Of a stretch of DNA of 64,000 nt, positions 36,001 through 43,031 are shown piece by piece. The first letter of the stretch is position 1. Every line of letters begins with the position of its first letter. The stretch lies in NCBI RefSeq assembly GCF_022346995.1, contig NZ_JAKRNM010000001.1:62001-126000 (forward strand), written 5' to 3'. The stretch is from Paenibacillus sp. ACRRY (lineage in GTDB: Bacteria > Bacillota > Bacilli > Paenibacillales > Paenibacillaceae). A model generated the notes under the pieces. It ran no database searches and was not told the origin of the DNA. It was given only the letters and a program-made list of their open reading frames with translations. Position numbers and translations under genes: made by a program.

Positions 36001-36500
36001 ATACCTTCACATTCCCGCGGCAAAAGGTTGAACCTTTCCTGTGTCTCTCGGACTTCCTGAAGCCAGTGGAGTCTGGAGAAATGGATTACGTTGGATTCAT
36101 GGTTGTAACAGCCGGTCACGGTGTACGTGAGCTATCAACGGCCTGGAAAGAGCAAGGGGATTACCTTCGATCACATGCTCTGCAATCTGTAGCGCTTGAA
36201 GTGGCAGAGGGATTAGCTGAGCGGGTTCATCATATGATGAGAGATATATGGGGCTTCCCGGATCCGGCGAACATGACCATGAAACAGCGTCATGGCGCGC
36301 GTTACCAAGGGATACGGGTTTCATTTGGATATCCGGCTTGTCCGGATTTGGAAGATCAGGGGCCACTCTTCAAGCTGATGCAGCCTGAGGACATTGGTGT
36401 GGAACTGACGGAAGGCTTTATGATGGAGCCAGAAGCTTCCGTGTCCGCGATGGTGTTCAGCCATCCGCAGGCCAAGTATTTTAATGTTGAAAAAGCATAA
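33060..36500 (+). CDS. metH: Cobalamin-dependent methionine synthase MetH
   Basis: Transfers the methyl group of methyl-tetrahydrofolate to homocysteine through cobalamin. Domain order: homocysteine-binding barrel with zinc ligands Cys227 (GLNC), Cys290 and Cys291 (GGCCGTTP); pterin-binding barrel (~330-600, starting NRPYMVGERTNVLGS); cap domain; B12 domain with DVHDIGKN, where His722 ligates cobalt; and the SAM-dependent reactivation domain (from ~890, LGLRGSVEQLL to FGYPACPDL). So all four modules are in one chain. The frame opens at a GTG (33051) glued to GCGGGG; the TTG at 33060 is better spaced. A terminator follows. Confidence 0.96.
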   Translation: MDKLSLHDALKQRILILDGAMGTMIQQVDLTGADFGGDDLDGCNEMLVLTRPELIQRIHEEYLEAGADLIETNTFGATSVVLAEYDIQDRAREINLEAARIARAAVDRFSTPDSPRYVVGAMGPTTKTLSVTGGVTFQELIDSYSEQALALIEGGVDALLLETSQDTLNVKAGSIGIQQAFEQSGIKLPLMISGTIEPMGTTLAGQNIESFYISLEHLNPISVGLNCATGPEFMRDHIRSLSGMASVAVSCYPNAGLPDENGNYHESPDSLAQKIGAFAEQGWLNIAGGCCGTTPAHIRAMRDTLAKYPPREMNGTHPPALSGIDPVYIEQDNRPYMVGERTNVLGSRKFKRLIVEGKYEEASEIARAQVKNGAHVVDVCVQDPDREEAEDMEKFLELVVKKVKVPLMIDTTDAKVIDLALQYSQGKAIINSINLEDGEEKFELVTPLIHKYGGAVVVGTIDERGQAISREDKLEVAKRSYDLLVNKYGLKAEDLIFDTLVFPVGTGDEQYIGSAKETIEGIRVIKEAMPECHTILGISNISFGLPEAGREVLNSVFLYECTKAGLDYAIVNTEKLERYASIPEEERRLSEELLYNTNDETLAAFVAAFRNKKVEKKEKISNLSLEERLASYVVEGSKEGLLPDLEQALAKYSALEVINGPLMRGMEEVGRLFNNNELIVAEVLQSAEVMKASVAYLEQFMEKNETSVKGKIILATVKGDVHDIGKNLVEIILSNNGYRIINLGIKVPPERIIEAYREEKVDAIGLSGLLVKSAQQMIVTAQDLRTAGIDVPIMVGGAALTRKFTKNRIRPEYDGMVVYAKDAMDGLDLANKLMNPASREVMQLEMEAEKEADASSAETVKPLPELTRVERSDIAIDNPVLVPPDLERHTLRNYPLSHILPYVNMQMLLGHHLGLRGSVEQLLASGDPKATDLKAVVDGIMQEAVRDGIIQAHAMYRFFPAQSSGNSIIIYDPENTSNILHTFTFPRQKVEPFLCLSDFLKPVESGEMDYVGFMVVTAGHGVRELSTAWKEQGDYLRSHALQSVALEVAEGLAERVHHMMRDIWGFPDPANMTMKQRHGARYQGIRVSFGYPACPDLEDQGPLFKLMQPEDIGVELTEGFMMEPEASVSAMVFSHPQAKYFNVEKA

Positions 36501-36519
36501 TTAATAAGAGGTCAGGCAG

Positions 36520-36546
36520 AGCCCTCCGCATCGTCGGAGGCTTTTT
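36520..36546 (+). terminator. Intrinsic terminator after metH
   Basis: CCTCCG (36523-36528) pairs with CGGAGG (36535-36540), loop CATCGT, followed by CTTTTT. Confidence 0.85.
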
Positions 36547-36574
36547 GCTGGCAACAGAAAGAGGTGCAATCCGG

Positions 36575-37519
36575 ATGGAACTATATTTCCTGGGAACTAA
36601 CGCTGGTGTACCTACACTGCAGCGGAATGTAACTTCCATTGGGCTCCGCATGTTGGATGAGCGAAGAGCTTTGTGGTTGTTTGACTGTGGGGAAGGAACC
36701 CAGCACCAAATTTTGAGTTCACCACTAAAACTGAGTAAATTGGAGAAAATCTTCATTACCCATCTTCATGGAGACCACGTATTCGGGCTTCCCGGCCTGC
36801 TTTCGAGTAGAGCTTACCAGGGAGGGACGACACCCCTTACGGTTTATGGACCGCCTGGGACAGAACGTATGATTACAACCGTAATGGAATTAAGTCAGTC
36901 TCGGATTAACTATGAGTTGAAGATTATTGAGCATACAGGTGGTTTGCTGTTTGAAGACGAGAGTTTCATTGTAGAGTCTGCATTGCTGGAACACCGAATC
37001 GACAGCTACGGCTACCGAATTACGGAGAAGGATCGTCCAGGCAGTCTCGATCAAGCCAAGCTGGCTGAGTACGGTTTGAAGCCGGGTCCTCTTTTTGGTC
37101 GGCTTAAACGGGGAGAGACAATAACCTTGGATGACGGCAGTACAGTTCGTCCGGAGGATGTGTTAGGAGCTCCCAAACGCGGCAAAGTGATAACCATTTT
37201 GGGAGATACACGACCGTGTGCGAATGTATTGCCCCTCGCTAAGCATGCAGATGTACTTGTACATGAAGCAACATTTATGAATGATTTGGCCGATACAGCT
37301 CATGAGTATTATCATAGTACTGCTAAGCAAGCGGCCGAGGCGGCTAGAGCAGCAGATGTTGGAGAATTGATTATGACTCATTTTAGCTCTCGCTATAAGG
37401 ATGAAGAACAGCTGCAGCCCCTTTTGGAGGAGGCAAAGGCCGTTTTTCCTAACTCCAGATTGGCGAATGAGCATCAGTTGATACCTGTCATTCATCATCA
37501 GAATGGAGCTCAGTTATAG
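36575..37519 (+). CDS. rnz: Ribonuclease Z
   Basis: Cuts the 3' trailer from tRNA precursors. It is a metallo-beta-lactamase-fold enzyme with the metal motif HLHGDH (His63, His65, Asp67, His68), an early LGTNAGVPT, the flexible-arm region GLKPGPLFGRLKRG and later metal ligands in ILGDTRPC, LVHEATF and THFSSRY. Length 314 is typical. The frame is open from 36545, but AGAGGTG at 36560-36566 selects the ATG at 36575. It has its own terminator downstream. Confidence 0.97.
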   Translation: MELYFLGTNAGVPTLQRNVTSIGLRMLDERRALWLFDCGEGTQHQILSSPLKLSKLEKIFITHLHGDHVFGLPGLLSSRAYQGGTTPLTVYGPPGTERMITTVMELSQSRINYELKIIEHTGGLLFEDESFIVESALLEHRIDSYGYRITEKDRPGSLDQAKLAEYGLKPGPLFGRLKRGETITLDDGSTVRPEDVLGAPKRGKVITILGDTRPCANVLPLAKHADVLVHEATFMNDLADTAHEYYHSTAKQAAEAARAADVGELIMTHFSSRYKDEEQLQPLLEEAKAVFPNSRLANEHQLIPVIHHQNGAQL

Positions 37520-37570
37520 TTAAGGCAGTTTGGCTCCAAAAAAGTTTGGTTTAAAGATGGAAATTCAGGC

Positions 37571-37604
37571 GGGACTGAAGGGGATAGGCCCTGAGGTCCC
37601 TTTT
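37571..37604 (+). terminator. Probable terminator after rnz
   Basis: GGGAC (37571-37575) pairs with GTCCC (37596-37600), with an inner GGG/CCC, followed by TTTTGC. Confidence 0.65.
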
Positions 37605-37629
37605 GCAATCTGATCGGAAAGCGTGTAGG

Positions 37630-37821
37630 ATGGGCAATATGAGCAGGGAAATGAGTCAAATTATTTTCCGGGAAAGCGCAGGAAATGACAAGCTTGTACA
37701 GAAGGCGCGCGAGTCAAAACGTCTGGGTTCGATTCGGTTCGACGTGTTGCGTGTTCATACGAGCGTGCCCATATTATTTTTTGAAATACATAGCTATGGA
37801 TCAAAAAATCATCAAAAGTAA
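37630..37821 (+). CDS. Possible small protein of unknown function
   Basis: A frame of 63 codons from ATG 37630 (the frame is open from 37603) fills most of the gap between rnz and the next operon. The product is charged and basic, with a mixed hydrophobic stretch LRVHTSVPILFFEIHSYG, and matches no family I know. The ribosome site is poor (GTAGGATGGG). It may be chance. Around it the 340-base gap otherwise holds only the rnz terminator and, at 37853-37860, the ribosome site of the next gene. Confidence 0.3.
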   Translation: MGNMSREMSQIIFRESAGNDKLVQKARESKRLGSIRFDVLRVHTSVPILFFEIHSYGSKNHQK

Positions 37822-37868
37822 TTAAGGACATGAATTGTTAATGGTCTAAAAGAAAGGAAGTGCTCTGT

Positions 37869-38678
37869 ATGATTAAGGCCTATCTGATCGATCTGGATGG
37901 AACACTCTATCATGGCAGACATCGGATTGAAGGGGCAGACAAGCTTATTCAGACGCTGAATGAACAGGCTGTACCTTATTTATTTGTAACAAATAATTCT
38001 TCCCGTACACCACAAGGGGTTGCAGATCACTTGAACGAAATGGGAATTCCAGCGGAAGCTTCTCAAGTATGCACATCTGCAGTTTCTGCTGCTGAATATG
38101 TAGCTGAGGAATCTCCTGGTGCGAAGGTTGCCTGCATTGGAGAAGCTGGTTTACTTCAGGCTATCGATGAAGCAGGATTGCAAAGGACGGAAGAAAAGCC
38201 GGAATACGTTATCCAAGGCATTGACCGAGAATTTTCCTACCAAAAACTAACCAAGGCACTGCGGTGGATCAATGACGGAGCAAAATCAATCCTGACCAAT
38301 CCAGATCTGCAGCTCCCATCTGATGATGGCTTGACCCCCGGAGCAGGAACCATTGGTGCTGCGATCGAAGCGGCTACAGGTGTTTCACCAACCGTAATCG
38401 GCAAGCCTTCAAGTATAATTATGAAATCAGCGATTGAGCGTTTAAATCTAAGGGCTGATGAAGTCGCTGTGATCGGGGACAATATGCGTACCGATATTGC
38501 AGCAGGAGCTGCGGCTGGATGCGAGACATTGCTCGTATTGACTGGAGTCACAACGAAAGAAAATATGGACAATCATATTAGCGCTACCAAGATACGTCCT
38601 GATCATGTGTTTGATAATTTGCATAAACTGATTGAGTGGTTGTCGCAACACGCGAGCCAAGCATCCAAGAAGGGATAG
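37869..38678 (+). CDS. HAD-IIA phosphatase, NagD/YutF/AraL-like
   Basis: Motif I is LIDLDGTLYHG, motif II VTNNSSRTPQ, the cap carries the NagD-type region VIQGIDREFSYQKLTKAL, motif III lysine is in VIGKPSSIIMKSA and motif IV is VIGDNMRTDIAAG. This pattern fits the HAD-IIA subfamily (TIGR01457-like). These enzymes hydrolyse small sugar phosphates or p-nitrophenyl phosphate with broad specificity, so the true substrate is open. The start is ATG 37869, about 9 bases after AAAGGAAG. The stop is six bases before the DNA glycosylase start, so it heads an operon running to 42852. Confidence 0.9.
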   Translation: MIKAYLIDLDGTLYHGRHRIEGADKLIQTLNEQAVPYLFVTNNSSRTPQGVADHLNEMGIPAEASQVCTSAVSAAEYVAEESPGAKVACIGEAGLLQAIDEAGLQRTEEKPEYVIQGIDREFSYQKLTKALRWINDGAKSILTNPDLQLPSDDGLTPGAGTIGAAIEAATGVSPTVIGKPSSIIMKSAIERLNLRADEVAVIGDNMRTDIAAGAAAGCETLLVLTGVTTKENMDNHISATKIRPDHVFDNLHKLIEWLSQHASQASKKG

Positions 38679-38684
38679 ATATAG

Positions 38685-39506
38685 ATGCCGGAACTGCCGG
38701 AAATGGAAAACTATCGGACATTATTGTCCGCAGAAATACTTGATTTACCTATTACTGGTGTTGTCGTTAATCGGGAAAAATCCATCAACAAGGATCCAGA
38801 GGAATTTACACGCGAACTTACAGGCAATCGTATTATTTTTGTCGAGCGCCGGGCTAAGCATCTTATTTTTCATTTGGCAAGCGGTAAACGACTGGTGCTC
38901 CATCTCATGCTGGGTGGCATGATTTACTGGGGTACTGAGGCAGATCGTCCCGATCGGTCGACACAAGTTGAGATTCAATTTGGTGATCGTATCTTATTCT
39001 TTATTGGACTCCGATTGGGTTATTTGCACTTGCTTACATCCAAGGAAACGGAAGAAGCCATGTCCGATCTCGGACCTGAGCCGCTTGATCGGCGCATGAA
39101 TCCTGAGCGTTTTGCTTCATTGCTGAAAGGACGCCGTGGAACGCTCAAAACGACCTTGGTTAATCAGCACATTATTGCTGGTATCGGCAATTGTTACTCG
39201 GATGAAATTGCCTTTGCTGCAGGTTTGAGACCAAGTTCCAAAACGCAGAATATCGCCAGTTCTCCAGAACTTACAGAGCGTTTGTTCCGTTCTATGCAAT
39301 CGGTGCTCCGTGAAGCAGCTTCGGAGGGCGGTTATATGGAAATGCCGCTGATGCAAGGGGACACGAAGACAGGAAGTTTTGATGAGCAATGCAGGGTATA
39401 CGATCGCGAAGGGGAAAGCTGTCCACGTTGTGGAGGCACAATTGAACGAGTAGAAATTACGGGGAAGAAGGCTTTCTTCTGTCCGAATTGTCAGCATGAG
39501 GCCTAA
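38685..39506 (+). CDS. Fpg/Nei-family DNA glycosylase/AP lyase
   Basis: Removes oxidised bases and cuts at the abasic site. The N-terminus MPELPEME supplies the catalytic Pro (residue 2 after Met removal) and Glu. The helix-two-turn-helix region contains LKTTLVNQHIIAGIGNCYSDEI, where Lys and Asn contact DNA. The C-terminus has a zinc finger CPRCGGTIERVEITGKK-AFFCPNC with four cysteines. Sequence details such as PEMENYR differ from classical MutM, so bacterial MutM versus a Nei-like paralogue is not settled. It overlaps the endonuclease IV gene by 11 bases. Confidence 0.93.
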   Translation: MPELPEMENYRTLLSAEILDLPITGVVVNREKSINKDPEEFTRELTGNRIIFVERRAKHLIFHLASGKRLVLHLMLGGMIYWGTEADRPDRSTQVEIQFGDRILFFIGLRLGYLHLLTSKETEEAMSDLGPEPLDRRMNPERFASLLKGRRGTLKTTLVNQHIIAGIGNCYSDEIAFAAGLRPSSKTQNIASSPELTERLFRSMQSVLREAASEGGYMEMPLMQGDTKTGSFDEQCRVYDREGESCPRCGGTIERVEITGKKAFFCPNCQHEA

Positions 39507-40344
39507 TTACGGAATCGGTGCACACGTCAGCACGAGAGGTGGATTTTTACAAGCAGCCAAGAGGGCATATGATATGGGGGCTACGGCATTTCAATATTTT
39601 CCGAAGAACCCCCGGAGTCTTGGTTTGAAAGATCTTGACCTTAAAGATGCTGAGCTGTGCAGGGAATGGTGTGAGGAGAAAGGCATCGCGTCCATTGCAC
39701 ACTCACCCTATCCGACGAATCCGGCTTTGGGCATCACCCGTGGAGAGGCGGGGTTTCATGCTACTGTAGCTTCCATAAGGAATGACCTGCATATTGCAGA
39801 TGCGTGCGGCTCAGTAGGCACTGTGGTTCATTTTGGTCATCTTAAGAGTGATCAACCGCTTGAGGGGTATCAGAATCTCATCCATTGTCTCGATACAGTT
39901 CTGGAAGACTGGAATGGACAGGCAAAAGTTTTGCTCGAAAATCAGGCAGGTGACCACGGGCCAATGGGCACGACCATGGAAGAAATGATTCAGATTCGCA
40001 AGCTGAGCCAATTTCCGGATCATATTGCTTTTTGTTTTGACACATGTCATGCTTTTGCTTCAGGGATGTGGCACAGCAATATGGAACTGGATATGCTTCA
40101 AAAAGGCAGACAGCTCGGGTACTGGGATGCACTTGCTGCTGTGCATTTTAATGACTCCAAATATGCTTCCGGCTCGTGCAAGGATCGACATGCACGAATC
40201 GGTCAGGGATATATAGGAAGCAAAGCGATGCAAGAATTGTTGAGTTCGCCTGAGTTCCAACCGGCTGTCGTTGTGTTGGAAACCGAGACAGGTGAGGATG
40301 GGACGCATAAAGAGGATATTGAGGTCATGCGTTCCTGGATGTAA
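39496..40344 (+). CDS. nfo: Endonuclease IV-family AP endonuclease
   Basis: Cleaves the DNA backbone at abasic sites, the step after the glycosylase encoded immediately upstream. Family features: YGIGAHVSTRGGF, FQYFPKNPRS, HSPYPTN, VVHFGH, VLLENQAG, CFDTCHAFASG, VHFNDSK and LETETGE, which supply the His, Glu and Asp ligands for three zinc ions in a TIM barrel. The 282 residues fit the Nfo family (B. subtilis YqfS). The start codon lies within the end of the glycosylase gene, so expression of the two base-excision enzymes is coupled. Confidence 0.93.
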   Translation: MRPNYGIGAHVSTRGGFLQAAKRAYDMGATAFQYFPKNPRSLGLKDLDLKDAELCREWCEEKGIASIAHSPYPTNPALGITRGEAGFHATVASIRNDLHIADACGSVGTVVHFGHLKSDQPLEGYQNLIHCLDTVLEDWNGQAKVLLENQAGDHGPMGTTMEEMIQIRKLSQFPDHIAFCFDTCHAFASGMWHSNMELDMLQKGRQLGYWDALAAVHFNDSKYASGSCKDRHARIGQGYIGSKAMQELLSSPEFQPAVVVLETETGEDGTHKEDIEVMRSWM

Positions 40345-40364
40345 ACGGGGAGAGGAGTGGTTGT

Positions 40365-40706
40365 ATGCATGTTTTCTTGGATGATTACCGGTCATGTCCC
40401 AAGGGATTTGTCCTGGCTACCAATGCTGAAGAATGTCTGATGCTGCTCAGGGAAGGTGATGTGGATATCCTGTCTCTGGATTATGAATTGGGTCCGGATT
40501 CGCCAAATGGCGGAGAAGTTGCAGCTGCCATTGTACGGGAAGGGCTGTTTCCGCGCGAAATTTATCTACACACATCCAGCATGTACGGCAAACGTCAGAT
40601 GTACGAATTGTTATATACCAATAAACCTGACACTGTAAAGGTACACAACGGTCCGATGACAGGTGAGGTTATGCTGCGGGTTGCCGCTGGAAAGCATAGC
40701 TTATGA
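40365..40706 (+). CDS. Cyclic-phosphate processing receiver (cREC) domain protein
   Basis: A 113-residue stand-alone receiver-like protein. HVFLDDYRSCPKGF at the N-terminus and DILSLDYELGPDSPNGGEVAAAI in the middle fit the cREC family, receiver-fold domains predicted from genomic context to process cyclic phosphate ends. It is not attached to a DNA-binding domain. It follows endonuclease IV by 20 bases and overlaps the thioredoxin-like gene by four bases (ATGA), so it belongs to the repair operon. Biochemical role is inferred only from the family name and context. Confidence 0.75.
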   Translation: MHVFLDDYRSCPKGFVLATNAEECLMLLREGDVDILSLDYELGPDSPNGGEVAAAIVREGLFPREIYLHTSSMYGKRQMYELLYTNKPDTVKVHNGPMTGEVMLRVAAGKHSL

Positions 40707-41020
40707 AGCCCATCCATTCGAAGCTTTTGATGCGCGGTGTGTGGGAAGGCATTCCTCAGGCTGTATTTATCTACACCCCTTTATGCGGTACATGTGCTGC
40801 AGCGAGAAGAATGCTGGAAATTGCGGAGCATTTGCTGCCCGAGAACACATTATTTGAAATGAACATCCATGATATTCCGGATCTTGTGCAGCAGTTTCAA
40901 ATTTCAAGTGTACCTGCAGTGATGCTGTTTGATGGAGAACAGGATGTACCAAAAATGATTTATCGAATGTCCTCGGTGGAGCATCTGCTAAACGAAATTC
41001 GAAAGGCGGTCCTAAAATGA
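40703..41020 (+). CDS. Thioredoxin-like protein with CGTC active site
   Basis: The 105-residue product has the thioredoxin fold pattern: a strand VFIYTPLCGTCAAARRM with redox-active Cys28 and Cys31, then the cis-proline segment ISSVPAVMLFDG. No signal peptide, so it acts in the cytosol. The CGTC motif differs from the CGPC of housekeeping thioredoxin. It overlaps both neighbours by four bases (ATGA), showing tight coupling within the repair operon; its partner is unknown. Confidence 0.88.
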   Translation: MKPIHSKLLMRGVWEGIPQAVFIYTPLCGTCAAARRMLEIAEHLLPENTLFEMNIHDIPDLVQQFQISSVPAVMLFDGEQDVPKMIYRMSSVEHLLNEIRKAVLK

Positions 41021-41796
41021 GGATTATTTCGATGGAGCATGTTTCTCTCCGCCGTGAGGACAATCAGATCCTGGATGACGTTCATCTGCATATTGAGCAG
41101 GGCGAGCATTGGGTCATTCTGGGACGTAATGGTTCAGGCAAAACAACGCTGCTGGAAATGATGAATGGATATATGTTTCCCAGTCAAGGGCGTATTGAGG
41201 TGCTGGGGAACTTATATGGGCAATGTGACGTTCGTGAGGTCAGAAAAGAGATTGGTTATATCAGTCAAACGCTGATTGAGAAACTGACATTGCGAGATCC
41301 GGTCTGGGAGGTCGTTGCGACAGGTGCATTTGCCTTTTTGCGTTTTTATCAGACGATTCCCGATGAAGTAAAAACCAAAGCCTTGAATCTTCTGGATGAC
41401 ATGGGATTTGCTAAACTGGCTAACCACCCGCTGGGTACACTTTCCCAAGGCGAGCGAAAAAAAGTCATGCTGGCACGTTCATTGATGGCGGATCCTAAGT
41501 TATTAATTATGGACGAGCCGTGCGCTGGACTCGATCTGTATGAACGGGAAAAAATGTTGGCTGAAATCGACCGACTTCGTCAGCGTAATATAACAGTAGT
41601 ATATGTAACGCATCATGTGGAAGAGATCGTGCCGTTATTTACACATGTAGCATTGATTCGCGAAGGTCGTATTGCTGCGGCGGGAACCAAATATGAAGTT
41701 TTGACACAGGATACAATTAAGCATACGTACGACATTCCGGTCGACATCCAGTGGGATCATGATCGACCGTGGATTCGCGTACGTTCTGGAGGGTAA
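41017..41796 (+). CDS. ABC ATPase, YlmA-like
   Basis: A soluble ATPase without fused membrane domain. Walker A GRNGSGKTT, Q-loop GYISQTLIEKLTLRDPVWEV, signature LSQGERKK, Walker B LLIMDEPCAGLDLYE and the H-loop VTHHVEEI are present. No permease or binding protein gene lies nearby, and the protein resembles B. subtilis YlmA and the ModF/PhrA-like group whose members are not typical importers. It overlaps the thioredoxin-like gene (ATGA) and precedes an RNA methyltransferase by six bases, so a role in RNA or stress physiology rather than transport is possible. Confidence 0.88.
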   Translation: MRIISMEHVSLRREDNQILDDVHLHIEQGEHWVILGRNGSGKTTLLEMMNGYMFPSQGRIEVLGNLYGQCDVREVRKEIGYISQTLIEKLTLRDPVWEVVATGAFAFLRFYQTIPDEVKTKALNLLDDMGFAKLANHPLGTLSQGERKKVMLARSLMADPKLLIMDEPCAGLDLYEREKMLAEIDRLRQRNITVVYVTHHVEEIVPLFTHVALIREGRIAAAGTKYEVLTQDTIKHTYDIPVDIQWDHDRPWIRVRSGG

Positions 41797-41802
41797 CACA
41801 AG

Positions 41803-42852
41803 TTGAGTACACAGTCGTCTTGGGGAGAAGGTAACTTCTCCCGTTTTATCTGCACAGCTAATCATGGCTTTGCACCTTATGCTCAGGAAGAATTGCGCCG
41901 TACATTCGGTGCTGTTAAAAGCACGGTACTCGTACCGGGTGAAATCCTTCTTGCCGGCTTGCCGGTAACAGAGGAAGAGGTATCGATCAAACTCCTTGAG
42001 GAAAATCCAACGTTTTTACGTCACATTCAGCCTGTTCAGTTTCAAGAGAATACGGAAGATTCTGATCAGACGATGGAGAAACTGATTGCCTATATTACAA
42101 ATCATACGGAGTTGACCGGAACCAAAGTGGCATTACAGGTTCGCAAAACGGAAGGTTCATTTTGGCTGGATAACGCCGCTTCATTGAAGCAATTGTTGAC
42201 CGAAAAGCTGGATGCTCTAGGCTGTGAGTGGGTTGTTCGCGATGCAGACACTGTTATTTCTGTGTTTGCGGCAGATGATGCATTGTATGCTGGTATATCA
42301 CGACCTGAACAGAACCTTTCCGACTGGTCCGGGGGAGCTGTACGCTTTCAAAAAGAGGAAGGCCAGATCTCACGAGCGAAATTCAAGCTGCTTGAGGCAG
42401 AGCAGACATTTGGCATTGATTTTGCATCGTTTCACAAAGCGCTTGATATTGGTGCGGCCCCTGGTGGTTGGACTTCCTTTCTGCTTGAACGTGGTCTTGA
42501 AGTCACAGCAGTGGACCCGGCTAAAATGGATGCCACGCTTCTGGAATCACCCAAATTAACTTTTTTAAAAAAGAATGCAGGTGATGTCCGGTTCCGTGAA
42601 GGTGAATTTGACCTGCTTGTCTGTGACATGAGCTGGAGTCCTAAACTGATGAGCCGACTCGTTTCGGACTTGTTATACAGTCTTCAATCTGGTGGAACAG
42701 CGGTTGTTACAGTAAAATTGCTTCATAAGAAACCACTCGCGCTGATCAAGGAAGTCATTGATACGTTTGAGCGTTCACGGATGCAGATTCAACGATCCAA
42801 ACAATTGTTCCACAATCGTGAGGAAATAACACTTTATATGATTAAATATTAA
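41803..42852 (+). CDS. FtsJ/RrmJ-type SAM-dependent methyltransferase (RlmM-like)
   Basis: The C-terminal half has the FtsJ fold: SRAKFKLLEA, motif I DIGAAPGGWTSFLL, DLLVCDMSWSP and VTVKLLHKKP, supplying the K-D-K-E type residues of ribose 2'-O-methyltransferases. The N-terminal ~160 residues look like a THUMP-type RNA-binding region (RFICTANHGFAPYAQEELRR; TKVALQVRKTEGSF), as in RlmM, which methylates 23S rRNA. The exact nucleotide is not known here. TTG start at 41803 behind TGGAGGG at 41787-41793. Last gene of the 37869-42852 operon. Confidence 0.85.
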   Translation: MSTQSSWGEGNFSRFICTANHGFAPYAQEELRRTFGAVKSTVLVPGEILLAGLPVTEEEVSIKLLEENPTFLRHIQPVQFQENTEDSDQTMEKLIAYITNHTELTGTKVALQVRKTEGSFWLDNAASLKQLLTEKLDALGCEWVVRDADTVISVFAADDALYAGISRPEQNLSDWSGGAVRFQKEEGQISRAKFKLLEAEQTFGIDFASFHKALDIGAAPGGWTSFLLERGLEVTAVDPAKMDATLLESPKLTFLKKNAGDVRFREGEFDLLVCDMSWSPKLMSRLVSDLLYSLQSGGTAVVTVKLLHKKPLALIKEVIDTFERSRMQIQRSKQLFHNREEITLYMIKY

Positions 42853-42878
42853 GCCGATAAAGATTTTAAATTTACTAC

Positions 42879-42908
42879 TTTACAATATCTTATGGCGTAT
42901 ACTATAAT
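42879..42908 (+). promoter_or_regulatory. Promoter of the Tad-like operon
   Basis: TTTACA (42879-42884), 18-base spacer, TATAAT (42903-42908), just after the methyltransferase gene. Confidence 0.75.
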
Positions 42909-42935
42909 GATACCAATATTAACCATAATGATTCC

Positions 42936-43007
42936 AAGGGAAAGCATCCCGAGGTGGACAAGTCCGGATAACCGGTCTGTTCTACTTCGGTAAGCTTTCC
43001 CTTTTTT
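42936..43007 (+). terminator. Long terminator-like leader hairpin upstream of the kinase gene
   Basis: Three stacked stems: AAGGGAAAGC (42936-42945) with GCTTTCCCTT (42994-43003); CCGAGGTGGA (42949-42958) with TCTACTTCGG (42981-42990, using G-U pairs); apical CCGG-ATAA-CCGG (42964-42975). A T-run of six or seven follows, then the ribosome site at 43016. It may end read-through from upstream, attenuate the Tad-like operon, or define a ~95-base small RNA. It lacks the SRP RNA signature. Confidence 0.75.
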
Positions 43008-43031
43008 GTTATGCAGGGAGGAGGATTATAA

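Noticed and set aside
42936-43007. Hairpin as the signal recognition particle RNA
   Set aside because: It lacks the conserved GGAA and AGCAG internal-loop strands and ends in a T-run like a terminator.
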